From Fagopyrum homotropicum (taxonomy: Eukaryota > Streptophyta > Magnoliopsida > Caryophyllales > Polygonaceae): a DNA stretch of 64,000 bases. The DNA lies in NCBI GenBank assembly GCA_033239125.1, contig BSWB01000002.1:84068560-84132559 (forward strand). The letters are read 5' to 3'. Both the position numbers and the translations under genes were made by a program. Position 1 is the first letter of the stretch. Every line of letters starts with the position of its first letter. The notes below the pieces were generated by a model. The model worked only from the letters and a program-made list of their open reading frames with translations, searched no databases and had not been told where the DNA came from. This document shows positions 10,729 to 21,495 of the stretch, in pieces.

Positions 10729-11317
10729 GGGTGCTGTTCAGGTAAGGCACATTGTTCCGGTAGTGCCGTGCGGCTGAACGTAGAGTCGACACGTGTCCCA
10801 AAATTTTTTTTCCTCAAGAAATGAGTGAAAGTAATAGTTCAAAACTTATTAAGAAATAGTTCATAACTTATAAAAGTATAGTTCATGAATTATAACAGAA
10901 TAGTTCATAGTGCAAAATTTATAAATGAGTGAAAGTAATAGTTCAATACATATTAAGGGATAGTTCATGAATTATAAAGTTTAAAGTGCAAAATTTATAA
11001 AGGATAGTGCATAACTTATAAAATAATAGTTCATGAATTACAATTGAATAGTTCAGAACATATAAACGATTAATTTATAAATAATTTGATATAATATATT
11101 AAAAAAGTAATAGTTCATGAATTATATGGGAATAGTTCATTGTTTATAAGAGAATAGTAAAGAAATTATAACATGGTAGTTCAAAAAAATTTTCATTCGT
11201 TTCTGGAAAAAAAAATTCAATCGTTTCTGGAAAAAAAAAATTTAGGACACGTGTCGGCTCTACGTTCAGCCGCACGGCCGTACCGTAAATTAGCAGCCGC
11301 ATCTGAACATTTGCCGT
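10729..11317. mobile_element. hAT-like MITE, 589 bp
   Basis: Flanked by the 8-bp direct repeat ACAACTAG (10721-10728 and 11318-11325), the duplication length of hAT transposons. The ends form imperfect inverted repeats of about 80 bp, best at 10770-10805 against 11235-11275 (CCGTGCGGCTGAACGTAGAG with CTCTACGTTCAGCCGCACGG). The outermost bases match less well. The interior is AT-rich and built from repeats of the type tagttcatgaattataa. There is no transposase, so it would have been moved by a transposase from elsewhere. Confidence 0.75.
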
Positions 11318-11324
11318 ACAACTA

Positions 11325-11325
<1 letters not shown>

Positions 11326-11369
<44 letters not shown>
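11326..11369. repeat. (TA)n microsatellite
   Basis: Uninterrupted TA dinucleotides immediately after the right MITE target duplication. Translated Ile-Tyr runs here are artefacts. Confidence 0.95.
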
Positions 11370-11370
<1 letters not shown>

Positions 11371-11375
<5 letters not shown>

Positions 11376-12340
11376 CTCAACCACCTTTTGATAGAAATAG
11401 GCTTTGAAGAGAGCAAGAGAGACACACTTGGACTCGAACATATGAGTCATTTCAAAAGCAACTACAAGCTTAGATTCCCAACTCCTCTCCATATATAAGT
11501 AGTTCAGCACTATAAGTTGAGGCTTCAAAGGTTCGCCTTCCACAGCCTTGGGATTATTGAGGACCGACTCAGGCAGCGGTGAAGGTACCCTAACTGGCTC
11601 CTTTGATAGGTCATCTTCTTCAATAAAATCATGTTGACTAGTGACTATGGATCGAGTATGGAGAATCCAAAATTTCAACTATGAAACTCCATCTAGGGCT
11701 TCTGATACATAGTCATGGACATCAAGAACGTGAACTACATTTCCCAGCCTTTCAGAAACCGAAGGCAAATCAATAATAAGGAGATTGTTACATTTAACCA
11801 TCATCAATGGGTCGGTACAGAAATATACAGGAAGAAAGTACAAGAAGTATCGAGTGACCATTACATGCTCTTTGCAAAACCTTCCTTGATTCCCGATTGT
11901 CCCATGATACTTCAAAAGCCAAATTCTCACCCCGTGACAAGATGTTATCAGAGTCGGTATCGGTTCTTGGGCAAGAAATTCGATAAGTGATGTAGGATGT
12001 TCAGTTCGCGACATGTGGTTCATCTAGGGGAGATTGCATCATTTCCTTATGAGGAAGGTGAAGGAGGTTAGGAGTAACCAGAAGAGGTGAGGGCTAGCTA
12101 GCAGGCGGCGAATTCTCCATGTATCCCACGGATGATTGCTTCCGGAGACTTGTCGGAGTGCAATCGCTATCGGGGAATACGGCGAAGCCACCATCGGATC
12201 TTTCACGAGTGGAACGATCTTCGTCACTCCGATAGTTGCAGCATCCGCTCTTGCACTCACATTGCTCATTGATCGATCGGAAAGCTACAACGCAATCGGC
12301 AACAAGCCAATTTAGATCGTCGAAAGAGATCTGCAATCAC
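11371..12340 (-). pseudogene. Unidentified minus-strand coding-like fragment
   Basis: Three minus-strand open segments, 12094-12336 (80 codons, Ser- and Cys-rich in the middle, with CECKSGCCN), 11679-12023 (114 codons, with VSERLGNVVHVLDVHDYV) and about 11371-11678 (with IEEDDLSKEPVRVPS), look more protein-like in composition than neighbouring LTR DNA. They show none of the gag, protease, RT, integrase or ORF2 hallmarks present elsewhere here. They lie in different frames separated by stops. They may be the remains of a host gene or a captured gene fragment. I do not recognise the family. Confidence 0.3.
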
Positions 12341-12611
12341 GAAAAAGAGAGGAAAAGGAATACTGGATTCGAAGATCTGGAATGGAGATTTATGTGAAAT
12401 TTAACTAACTTCACAAGTTTGTTGGTCATGAAAATATCACTCATAACTTGAAAACCTAATTATCACATAAAATAATAAGAAGGATTCAACAAGTAGAATG
12501 TTGGTCATGAAAATATTACTCATAGCTTGAAAATAAGATGAAGAAAGTCCAAATTGGTCGGAGTTCGATTTGACTCGAAATTTATCGGAAATAAAATTTT
12601 CGGATATAACA
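12341..12611 (-). mobile_element. Possible Tekay-like LTR terminus
   Basis: Its right end, cggaaataaaattttcgg then ATATAACA at 12604-12611, resembles the right end of the solo LTR at 43190-43225 (cggaataaaattccgg then ATATTACA). This suggests the start of a minus-strand Tekay-like LTR. The rest is AT-rich, with two diverged copies of gttggtcatgaaaatat about 75 bases apart. The left limit is unclear. Confidence 0.4.
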
Positions 12612-13092
12612 TTTTATATGGAGGCTTTTTAGGAATAAAAGGCTCCTTAGGATAGATTTCTAGGTAGATTTTTTAGCCATATTTTCGAGAGATACTTGTT
12701 ACTTCTTCCATGAACTTTTCAATCAAAAAGAGATCCTTTGATTGAATCGTTGTGAGTCCTCTCTAGGTTTTTCTTGTGTGTGTTAATGTCCTTAGAGATT
12801 GGTGCTCCTAGTCAATTATAGCCCCTCCTTGTGTTTGTCTCAATATGAAGACTTGTGTAAGGTTGAAGAGGAAAGGGTTAAGGTAATTCATTGCTTAGGT
12901 TTTGATCCAATCGATCAAGGTTCTAGTAAGTATATTTTGGTTCTTCAGGACCAATATTTTGTCAATTCACCCATCCCATATTCATATCTAATCTCGCCAT
13001 ACATCGTCCCATATCTCATCATCCATCGTCAAATATCTCGCTTTTCTCTTTCTTTGCTTATCGTAAATCTCGCTACTAACCTCGTTCATCTT
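12612..13092 (+). mobile_element. CRM-like LTR fragment, outermost element
   Basis: Read on the plus strand it matches, with many changes, the reverse complement of the CRM-like LTR at 46074-46600: ttttatatggaggctttt, cttgtgtgtgttaat, tagagattggtgctcctag, gttttgatccaatcgatcaagg. The same element resumes after the SIRE-like insertion at 62818. It is strongly diverged and has no complete boundary in the window. Confidence 0.6.
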
Positions 13093-14402
13093 TGAAGAAC
13101 CGATAGGTGAATAAAAAGGATAAAAGATACTCTAGAAGGGTGGTTGAATAGAGTATGAGAACTTTTCGCAAAAACCTATCTCAATGCTTTGAAACCAATT
13201 TCAAAGGCCTTGATGTCGATCCGAGTTCTTTGTGACACACTTTGATTTCAACGGCTTTGAAACTACTTTCATGGGACTTGACTTTGTAAACCTGCAAAAC
13301 AAATTTAGTCACAATAAAGAAAGGTAAAGTGCGGAATGTAAAAGATCGACACGAGGATTTGTTTACGAAGTTCGGCTCTAAATAGCCTACTCTCCGTCCT
13401 AGGGTATAGCCTTAGGATCTAACTATCTATTATCAGCTTCAAAGAGTCCTAGATACAAACTAGAAGAAATCCCCTTCTTCTCTCACTGTAGCCAACGCTA
13501 CGATCTAGCTTCAACTCTTCACCTTGCTATAATAGCGTAGTTACTTCGCAGAGTAACACACACTCTAGTATAACACTTTTTAGATATACCAATGGAACTC
13601 TCGAGTTTTATCTCTCTCTAGGGGATAACGCTTTTAGTGAAAGAGAGAAAGAAAAATTGTTTGATCGAATGAAGATGTTTTGGATTGCTTGAAGACTTTT
13701 AGATGTTTCCGTGTAAGCTTGATGTTGTGGTCTTCAATCGACATCTTCTTTTATAGACTTTTATGAAGAGGTCTTCCAGAAGTTGGGAAGATGACCATTT
13801 GAAGATGATTCTTCTTCTCCATGTAAGTCGCTTCTTGGTTGAGATGAGGTAGACGTTGTGGATCTTTATCTCCCTGAAACACGTTGATCTCTCTGGTCCA
13901 TAATCTTCTTGTATCTATTGTGAAGATATTAATTTCCATTTGAGAGAAAATCTTTGTGCTTTCGGTTGAGGATCGTTGTAAGATCCTTTTACGAATCAAA
14001 TCTTTCTTGGTCGGTTGAGATCTTCTTTTGAACATATCTTCTTGTTGAACATATCTTTCAAGAAGATCTTCTTTGGCGCTTGGTTGATAATTTTGTTGAA
14101 TTTGAATTCCTCAGCGTGCAACCTTAGTGTGTCTTCACTTCTGATCCCTTGAAATGCCTTTCAAGGCCTTCGTCTTTTAATCACTCTAAATGCCTTTTCT
14201 TTCCTTGCATCCAACTTCAAGGTCTTCCAAGGTTTTTTTGAAATGCGTTTCAAAACCTGCACACATTCAATACAAACCACCAAACCAAACCAAGCATCTC
14301 GATATATAATCAATAAATTGTTTGTGTATAAAACCACTCCATTTGTGTTTAAGTCTTCCATCATCATCACCTATACAAATTTATAATCAAGGTGGAGTTT
14401 CA
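13093..14402 (-). mobile_element. SIRE-like 3' LTR
   Basis: 1310 bp, TGAAGAACCG to GGAGTTTCA on the plus strand, same length as the partner at 61508-62817 but with many scattered substitutions, so this insertion is old. A TATAAAAG box lies at 13748-13755 on the minus strand. Motifs related to TTTCAAGGCCTTGAAA recur at 13170-13290 and 14150-14240. The polypurine tract on its right side shows it is the 3' LTR. Confidence 0.85.
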
Positions 14403-14414
14403 ATCTCCCCCCTT
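14403..14414 (-). other. SIRE-like polypurine tract
   Basis: The minus strand reads AAGGGGGGAGAT directly against the LTR start TGAAACTCC, the site where plus-strand DNA synthesis is primed. Positions 14415-14764, between this tract and the extra ORF, hold non-coding SIRE 3' sequence with one CAAGGGCCTTGAA motif (14669-14681). Confidence 0.8.
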
Positions 14415-14764
14415 GATGGAAGACAACACAAATGTATCGTACCTACATTGTGAAGTTAGCGATGCATATATGAATATCAAACTAACTTAAAATGCAGAAT
14501 GTAGAAAATATCAAAATGTTTGATCATTTATTTCTCCCCCTTTGTCTTTTAACAAGGGAGAAAAATAGTTAAAGCAAGTAAGTTTGAATGTTTACAACCC
14601 ACAAAAGTATTTCACAAAACCCACAAAAAAAACAATCTTTTTCAAAACAAGCCTTTGATATCAGAATCAAGGGCCTTGAAAGTCATGGTCATCTAGAGAA
14701 TTCATTCTTGATACCACCACGAAGAACTCCTCTTCCTGAAATGCTCCTTCATGCACATCTTCCT

Positions 14765-15498
14765 TCATAGATTTTGAGCTTTCCATATGTCATGTTCTTT
14801 GAGGAAAATATTTGTTCGTCTCTGATCTGAATCCTTGTTGTATTTCTTGACAACTCCAAATTCTTCAATATGCAAGACGTCTGGATCCTCAGACGATGGT
14901 TGGCTAATGGGACGATCCTTGACGATTTTGTAGCACTGAGTCATTACTTGTTTAGCATCCTTAGTGGTGGCTTGACCATCTTCTTCAGTTAAAGGCTTGA
15001 TGTTGTTGGCTGTTGTAAGAGAAAGAGCATTCACATGAAACATCTGGTTAATTTTCTGATTTAAAATTTCCAGTAAGTCTTGTGTTTCGTCCAGACGATC
15101 GGTAACTCTTGATCTGAAGAATACAAGATCACTTCTCAGAGAGTCCACCACCAGTCGCTGTACAGTAGTATAGTTACATGCCGTTTCTCTTTCGAAACCC
15201 ATTACCCTATGGCAGTTCTCTTAATCCCCATACTGTCAAAGAATTCCTCATCAAGTTCTCCACAAAGATAATGTTGCTCCTCATCAGAATAATCTATAGA
15301 AAAGTATTGAAGGATTTTTGGGAGCAAATTTACATATGGGAAACGGTAATCACTAGTAGAATTGATGTTGGAAGCATGTGAGACAAAATAATTTCTGGGA
15401 GATTTACATCTAGCCCATTCAACACATGATACAGGAAAGCAAGCAATTGATTTGTCAGCACATCTCTGTTATTAACTATTGGTACCACAAACCTAACC
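14765..15498 (-). pseudogene. SIRE-like extra ORF (env-like position), C-terminal part
   Basis: Minus-strand frame of 145 codons at 14765-15202, followed upstream by closed frames up to the insertion point at 15498. The protein is hydrophilic, with a probable coiled coil (LRSDLVFFRSRVTDRLDETQ) and no obvious membrane segment. SIRE/Maximus elements carry an extra ORF between pol and the 3' LTR, sometimes called env-like, often with coiled coils. Position and character fit that. Its N-terminal part lies on the far side of element X at 37037-37852. True function is unknown. Confidence 0.55.
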
Positions 15499-16506
15499 TG
15501 ATGTGATCCTCACCGAAAAAGAAATCATCGTCAATATGCCAAAACCAATCTTTTTGCCACCAACCGTCCAAGTCAAAACTCACCCGGAACCTATCAAAAT
15601 CAATACTTATATGTTGGAGGGCATGCCTAAAACTGAGCCAAAACCTATTGAAATCAAACCGAAAATACGTGCTCCAAGCATGCCCAATACAAGCCAATTT
15701 TCACTCTCTCCGGCTAAGTTGTCAGGTTTGCGTACTCTCAGTAAAACACTTATAACTGAGGCAATTCTTGGAATTAAAATAAGTACTAGTTTGAAAGGTA
15801 TTTTTAATATCTACAACTTTCTAGTTTACACAAAGTCGAGATTCCAAGAGGAAGATGGTGAAAATGACCCTACATTACAGAAACTACGGTACTTGTATGG
15901 ATTGTTTGACAAGATCATGCATGAAGGCATGAAAGATTGTTATACAAAACATATGCACATCCAACCAATACATATTTCATGCAGCATAACATCCTCATAT
16001 TATTCATATATTATGTATGAATTTATGTATAAATTATGGGAAAGTAGGTGGAGAAAAGTAGGTGGAAAAGTAGGTGGAGATAGTAGGTGGTAAAATTCCC
16101 TTTGTTTTTCCTTTGATTAATTTTAAACTCTTGACCTTGTAACCTTTAATTGTTGGGAGTTAGGTGCTGAATTTTCAGTCTATAGAAGGCCTCTCCCACA
16201 CCATTTTATAACAAGACGAATTTGAGTGATTTTCAGTCAAAAGTTGTGTTTTTACCTAGAAAAAAACAAACCTAGAGACTAAGGTGAGATGCCGAGTGGT
16301 GTCCTTACGGTGAGAGGCTATGAGGACAAAGGAGATCCAATCTTGACGTGAGATTCCAAGGGAAAAGATCTCGGGCCAAGGAGATCCAAGGTGCGAGGCT
16401 GGACGATCCTTGCTTGGCATATCCCAATAAAAAAAATCAAAAAAAGAAGTGTACGAAAGGAACAACACCGGTGGATCCTCACGTTCAACCAACGAAGAGC
16501 GCATCA
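15499..16506 (+). mobile_element. Element X 5' LTR with internal open frame
   Basis: TG...CA-ended, 1008 bp. A frame stays open for about 195 codons from 15503 to 16093. It is rich in Lys and Pro (for example KPIEIKPKIRAPSMPN) and continues the frame that crosses the polypurine tract at the 3' LTR, so it may descend from the C-terminal end of a pol gene running into the LTR. Four short GTAGGTGG repeats lie at 16043-16090. A TATA-like tctatagaagg is at 16173; the 3' LTR has the better tctatataagg. Confidence 0.8.
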
Positions 16507-16900
16507 AGTGGTATCAGAGCCCAACGGTGCGAGTTCCTCAAGCTTTCGGGGATGAAGATCATCAACGACAATGGAAACGGTGGTAATCGAATCGACCAAT
16601 GTTTGGATAGGATTGAAACCCTAGTAGATGAGATATTCAGAAGGTTTCCCCCCTTCCCTGGAACCCTCATGACCAAATCCAATGAGGTAGCAACCATGCA
16701 AAGTGGAATGAGCAAAGCAACCACCATCGAGAGCAAATTGTGAATAGTCGTGCCCATTGGTCCCCGGATCGTATTCACGCATCTTGACATGATAGCGTCA
16801 AAGTCGAGAGAAGTAGTTACCATGGTAATTAATCCGACAATCGCTTTCCCAATGTTGGCATGACGGATTCGAGGACGAATCCTTTTCAAAGGAAAGGGGA
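16507..16900 (+). mobile_element. Element X interior: PBS, gag scrap and PPT
   Basis: The primer-binding site TGGTATCAGAGC (16509-16520) is perfect for initiator tRNA-Met. After it comes a gag-like start (NRIDQCLDRIETLVDEIF near 16578-16635) that soon closes. The last 50 bases encode DSRTNPFQRKGDDVI across the purine tract aaaggaaagggga (16888-16900). An RTNPFQ-type tail is known at the end of several Ty3/gypsy pol genes, so the interior looks like the two ends of a normal element joined by a large deletion. Confidence 0.75.
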
Positions 16901-17024
16901 TGATGTGATCCTCACCGGAAAAGAAATCATCGTCAATATGCTGTAACCAATCGTTTTGCCACCAACCGTCCAAGTCAAAACTCACCCGGAACCTATCAAA
17001 ATCAATACTTATATGTTGGAGGGT
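16901..17024 (+). mobile_element. Element X 3' LTR, first part
   Basis: Begins TGATGTGATCC directly after the purine tract and follows the 5' LTR (15499-15614) until it is cut at AGGG by the Athila-like insertion. The second part is 36136-37036. Unlike the 5' LTR, its reading frame has a TAA near 16942. Confidence 0.85.
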
Positions 17025-18788
17025 TGATAGCATGTATTATAGTCTATATTTTGGGGCTAGTTTAGACATTTTATCTTCAATAATCTGCATGTATGGATGT
17101 ATATTATGTGATTACAGTGTTGTTTCATCTAGTTTTACGGGAATCAAGGTCTACACCTAGTTTCGTTGTAATTGTGGGTAAAATGGCACGTTTTTGACTA
17201 AAATGGAGCTAAGGAACTTAAGAGTCATTGGAGCTACATTTTGGAGCTTAAGAAAGAAGTCAGGAAGCATGGAAATAATAAAGAAGATTTACTTTGGACC
17301 AGATTTGAGAGATTTCACATTCAGCTGAGATTCACCTCGGTCAGCTATAGTGCCATCTCGATCGAGGTGATCTTGAGGAGTGTCCCGACCGAGGCGAACA
17401 CCCTGCCGCCGGCGAGATCCATATTTTTGGCTGAGATCTTTTATTTTTGGAAAGAAGATATCTTATATTTTTGGACTGGATTTCTGGAAGGAAGATATTA
17501 TTTTTGGGAGATCTATTTTAGAGATATGGATATATTTTATAAGAAATTATCTTTTTAAGATATTATTATCTTTGGAAGATAATTATCCTATATAAAGGCT
17601 TGGATTTTCCACAATTCAACCATGCTTACATGTTGAGAGCATCCAACAATTAAGGGATTTTTTCTGGAAGCTTTGAAGGAAGGATTGAAAGATTGAAGAT
17701 CAAGGAAGGAAGGATTTATAGTTTGGAGTTAGCTTTTGAAGGAGTTTGTAAGACTTTCTTAGATTCCTTTTTGGTTGATTGTCTTTGCTGATTTGTGATT
17801 GATGAACGCTTGTTTGTTGGTTATTTGATTCAGTTATTGAGACCTCTTTCTTAAGGTTTTCTTGTTCGAATATTGATTCCCTTTCCATTGAATTGATTAT
17901 TGTTATCATGATGATTGTTGGCTAAGTTTCTTATGCGATTCTAGGGTGATTGGCTGAAAGTTGTGGGAAAGACGATGATAGAATGATCTTAATCCCAGTA
18001 GGACCCTGAAAGATCGAGTCTTTAACCTTAACCTAGAATACCTCGCTCAGTCGAAGAACATCTCGGCCGGGGTGAGAACTTCACTGAACGAGGTGAACCT
18101 TTCCTGTTCCGAAACTGAAGTTAAGTGTTCTAGTTTGCCAAATCCTATCCTTATTACACTTTTCCTGGTCAAAGGCAATCCTAGGATGAGACTTACCCGG
18201 TGATTCCTTTGCTTGTTTACCTAAGATCATGAGTGTAGGTAATAAAGGTTTATCCTTTATTAGGGTTTGAGTGTGTCTTCATCCCATCTTTGTGAGTTAA
18301 CATGAGACTTACCCGGTAAAGATTGATTCTATTCCCTTGGGTGGTGTGTTGATTTGAGATTATAGTTCCTTTCCTTAGTACCTTGAGACTTACCCGGTGA
18401 TAAGAGCTTTGGTTTGGGATAGTGAGTAATGAGACTTACCCGGTAATCTATTCCCACCTTAGAAACATCTTCCCTTTGCAAACCTCAGCTTTGTCCGCGT
18501 TATCCTTTGAGATCTTGAGTCGGAACTACAACTAGATGCTTTAATCCCTAGAATCCGCATTTCCCCTTACTTGACTTTTATATCATCTTTGATTGCTTTA
18601 ATTACTTTTGGTTATTTGTAATATTTGACAACTGATTATGTGTTTTGTTTCACCATAGTCCCTATGTTCGACCCCTGGAATTCTTGCAATTATTGCAATT
18701 GACCCGTACACTGCGGGTTTGCATATTTGTTCAAGCATACTTCTTGGGTTATAAATTTAAAGCTTGCACACACCGTTTGGAGCGAACA
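17025..18788 (+). mobile_element. Athila-like E 5' LTR
   Basis: 1764 bp, TGATAGCATG to GAGCGAACA. TATA box TATATAAA at 17589-17596. Inverted-repeat motifs at 17333-17396 and 18040-18098. Four repeats of gagacttacccggt lie at 18189, 18303, 18383 and 18430. The 3' LTR at 34384 shares the same organisation with scattered differences. Confidence 0.85.
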
Positions 18789-18794
18789 AGTTTT

Positions 18795-18812
18795 TGGCGC
18801 CATTGTCGGGGA
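18795..18812 (+). other. Primer-binding site, Athila type
   Basis: TGGCGCCATTGTCGGGGA, six bases after the LTR. It matches the element G site TGGCGCCGTTGCCGGGGA at 16 of 18 bases, and this form is characteristic of Athila/Tat elements, which use a tRNA other than initiator Met. Confidence 0.85.
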
Positions 18813-18915
18813 CTTGGTCTAGACCGAGCCGGTTACGGTTGTCTTTTGGGACAATTGCCCTTGTTGCTATTAACCACTCTACTTGAGTGTTTTCGCAGGA
18901 TCTTTTCTTAGGTTT

Positions 18916-20385
18916 ATGCGAAGAACCCCTGCTTGGAAGGAAATCGTTCCTTACGATCCCGAACCAGAAAAGACATACAAGCGACGGTTGAAAGAAGATA
19001 AGATGGCCAATCAAGACCATTGCGATCTTGAGGCCGAATTGAAGGAGGCGCTGGAACAGCTACACCTCAACCAAGAAGAACTACAGCGAGAGAGAGAGCA
19101 GACTCGCGCAAGAACTGAAGAGATCGAAGCAGATATGGCCGCTCTAAGGGCCCAGTTTCTGCCTCAACCGATCCCAAATCCTCGACCGAGGCAAGACCCT
19201 GTCCATGTTGCCCCGGCCAAGATACATCCACCTCAGATGTCTGTCCGAGATGTTCTTTTTGCTGGAGTTCCACAAACCCTGGGACAGAGGATGGACCCTA
19301 ATTAGCAAGTGAGGCATCCAGGAGTCAACCTAGGTGATCCAACTGAGCATGATTACGAACTTCGACTACAAGTTCTATCTATGATCCGTCAATGACAATT
19401 TGGAGGTTTAGAGAGGGAGTCTCCGCATCAACATTTGCAAAACTACGAGATTCTGATGGAGACCTTGAGACCTTCAAGGCTGGAAAATAACAACTACAAG
19501 TTAAGGCCTTTCTATTTTTCTTTAAAAGACAGGGCGCTTGCTTGGTATAAATCTCTTCCACCCGGAAAGATCAACACTTGGGAAGAGATGACGACAGAGT
19601 TTTTAACAAAATTCTGTCCTCCCTCCAAGACCGCTGAAATGAGAGGGAAGATCAATGCATTCATCATGAAGGACAAGGAGAGTTTGTCCAAGTCATGGGA
19701 GAGATTCAAAGATGTTCTATTTGATTGCCCACATCATGGGATTCCAAAGATAGAGTTGCTGGAGATATACTTCAAGGGATTGGATGGAGCTACTCAATTC
19801 AATCTTCAACTACTTTTTGCCGGCACATTCATGGATATGCCGATAGACGAAGCTTGGGAGTTCATTGAAAAGCAAGCTTTGCATATGGAGAAGTACTCTC
19901 ATCAAGGAGACGAGAATGGAGCAAGGAGAGTCAGTTGCAGGACACTTCATCAAATGAAAATCAACGCATCTCCCTTAAAAATGATGTGAAGCAATTGAAG
20001 GAGCTTTTGGTAGCTCACACGAAGAAGGAGCAAGATGGAGGATATCAAGGAAGAAACAACAACCAAGGGTCACGGAACAACAATTACAACAACAATAGAG
20101 ACTCCAAGAACAACAATTGGAGATCTAATCAACAACCAAGGGTCCCTTAAAAATGATGTGAAGCAATTGAAGGAGCTTTTGGTAGCTCACACGAAGAAGG
20201 AGCAAGATGGAGAATATCAAGGAAGAAACAACAACCAAGGGTCACGGAACAACAATTACAACAACAATAGAGACTCCAAGAACAACAATTGGAGATCTAA
20301 TCAACAAAATCCGGGTAACCCTTATTCTCATGCTAATAATGCTTTTAACCCCTCCTCTTCTTCTTCTACTCCATTAAAGAGCTAG
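18916..20385 (+). pseudogene. Athila-like E gag
   Basis: From ATG 18916 (RRTPAWKEIVPYDPEPEKTY). The N-terminal part has an acidic, Gln-rich coiled coil (residues 30-80). The retrotransposon gag core is at about 19435-19900, with YFSLKDRALAWYKSLPPG and NTWEEMTTEFLTKFCPPSK. The C-terminal part is Asn-rich (NNNQGSRNNNYNNNRD). In-frame stops lie at 19303-19305 (TAG) and 19393-19395 (TGA). A frameshift occurs near 19930. A 172-bp tandem duplication then shifts the frame again so that it returns to that of the following pol. It ends at a TAG at 20383-20385. Not functional as it stands. Confidence 0.85.
19971..20308 (+). repeat. 172-bp tandem duplication inside E gag
   Basis: Two nearly identical copies, starting tcccttaaaaatgatg at 19971 and 20143, differ by about two bases. 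Each encodes a lysine-rich helix followed by the Asn-rich tail. The high identity implies a late event. Confidence 0.95.
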
Positions 20386-21495
20386 GAGCCTGGATTAAGT
20401 TCGTCCCAGCTAGAGAAGAAAGATGTAGTGCTGGAGGCAATTTTGATCAAGCTCAACGCTATGGAGACGTCGATGACTTCATTTTCGAAGGCACAAAAAG
20501 CCTTAGAAAAACAATTCTTTAATAAGGCGAATGAAGTGCCAAGAGATCCAAGGAAGCTCCCAGCAAGGACAGAGAGCAACCCTAAAGGATAGATTATTGC
20601 AATAACGACGAGAAGTGGACTGAAAGCTGCAGATCCAGCACCTTGGTCGGTGCCAGTGCAAACGAAGAACACCTCGGTCCAAGATCAGACGAGGAACACT
20701 TCGGTCGAGGTGCTATCCAAGGTGGAGTCCCAGAAAGCGAAGGACAAATCTGAAGTTTATGTCCCACCTCCTACTTATAAACCACCACTTCCATTCCCCC
20801 AGTCAAGGGCCAGAGCATATCTAGACAAGCACTTTGGTAAGTTTCTTGACTTGATGAATAAACTACACATTAATATCCGTTTCCTTGATGCTATTCTAGG
20901 GATGCCCGCCTATAGGAAATTCTTGAAAGAGATTCTATCAAGGAAGAGGAAGCTGGAAGACATTGGAGAAGTAAGGATGACATCTAAATCCTTGGAGCTT
21001 AATCAAATCATGAAGGAGAAGATACCACCCAAGTTGAGAGATCCCGGCTCATTTTGCATTTTCATTCAAGTTGGGGATGTAACTTGTGAGGCGTAGTGTG
21101 ACCCAGGAGCCAGCGTGAGTATCATCCCGCTGGAGCTATGTGGGAAGATCGGACTTGGAGAGCCCAAGCCGGTGAAGATAAGGTTGTACATGGCGGATCG
21201 CTCTATTACCCATCCCGTGCGCATTTTGGAAGACGTTCCCGTCAAGTTAGGTAACTTCTATTTACCTATAGATTTTGTTGTACTTGATATACCCGCAGAT
21301 TATCCCGTTCCCATCATTCTCGGGAGACCATTTATAGCAACTTCGGGTTGCAATGTGGATTGTAAGATCGCCAAGTTGAAATTCAACATTGGTGGAAATC
21401 AAGTGGAATTTGCATTGCTTGCTGCAATGAAAGGAGAGCCGTGGAGGATGATATCTTCAACATCTATGATGAAGAAGAATCAAGAGAATTGGTGA
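20386..21495 (+). pseudogene. Athila-like E protease region
   Basis: Same frame as gag C-terminal and RT. The linker 20650-20800 contains inverted-repeat motifs and reads KNTSVQDQTRNTSVEVLS. The aspartic protease starts at CDPGASVSIIPLELCGKI (about 21097-21150); Athila proteases usually have D-[LS]-G-A in this place, so DPGA may reduce activity. RLYMADRSITHPVRILEDV and PIILGRPFIATSGC follow, as expected. Stops at 20590 (TAG), 21094-21096 (TAG) and 21493-21495 (TGA) interrupt the frame. Confidence 0.85.
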
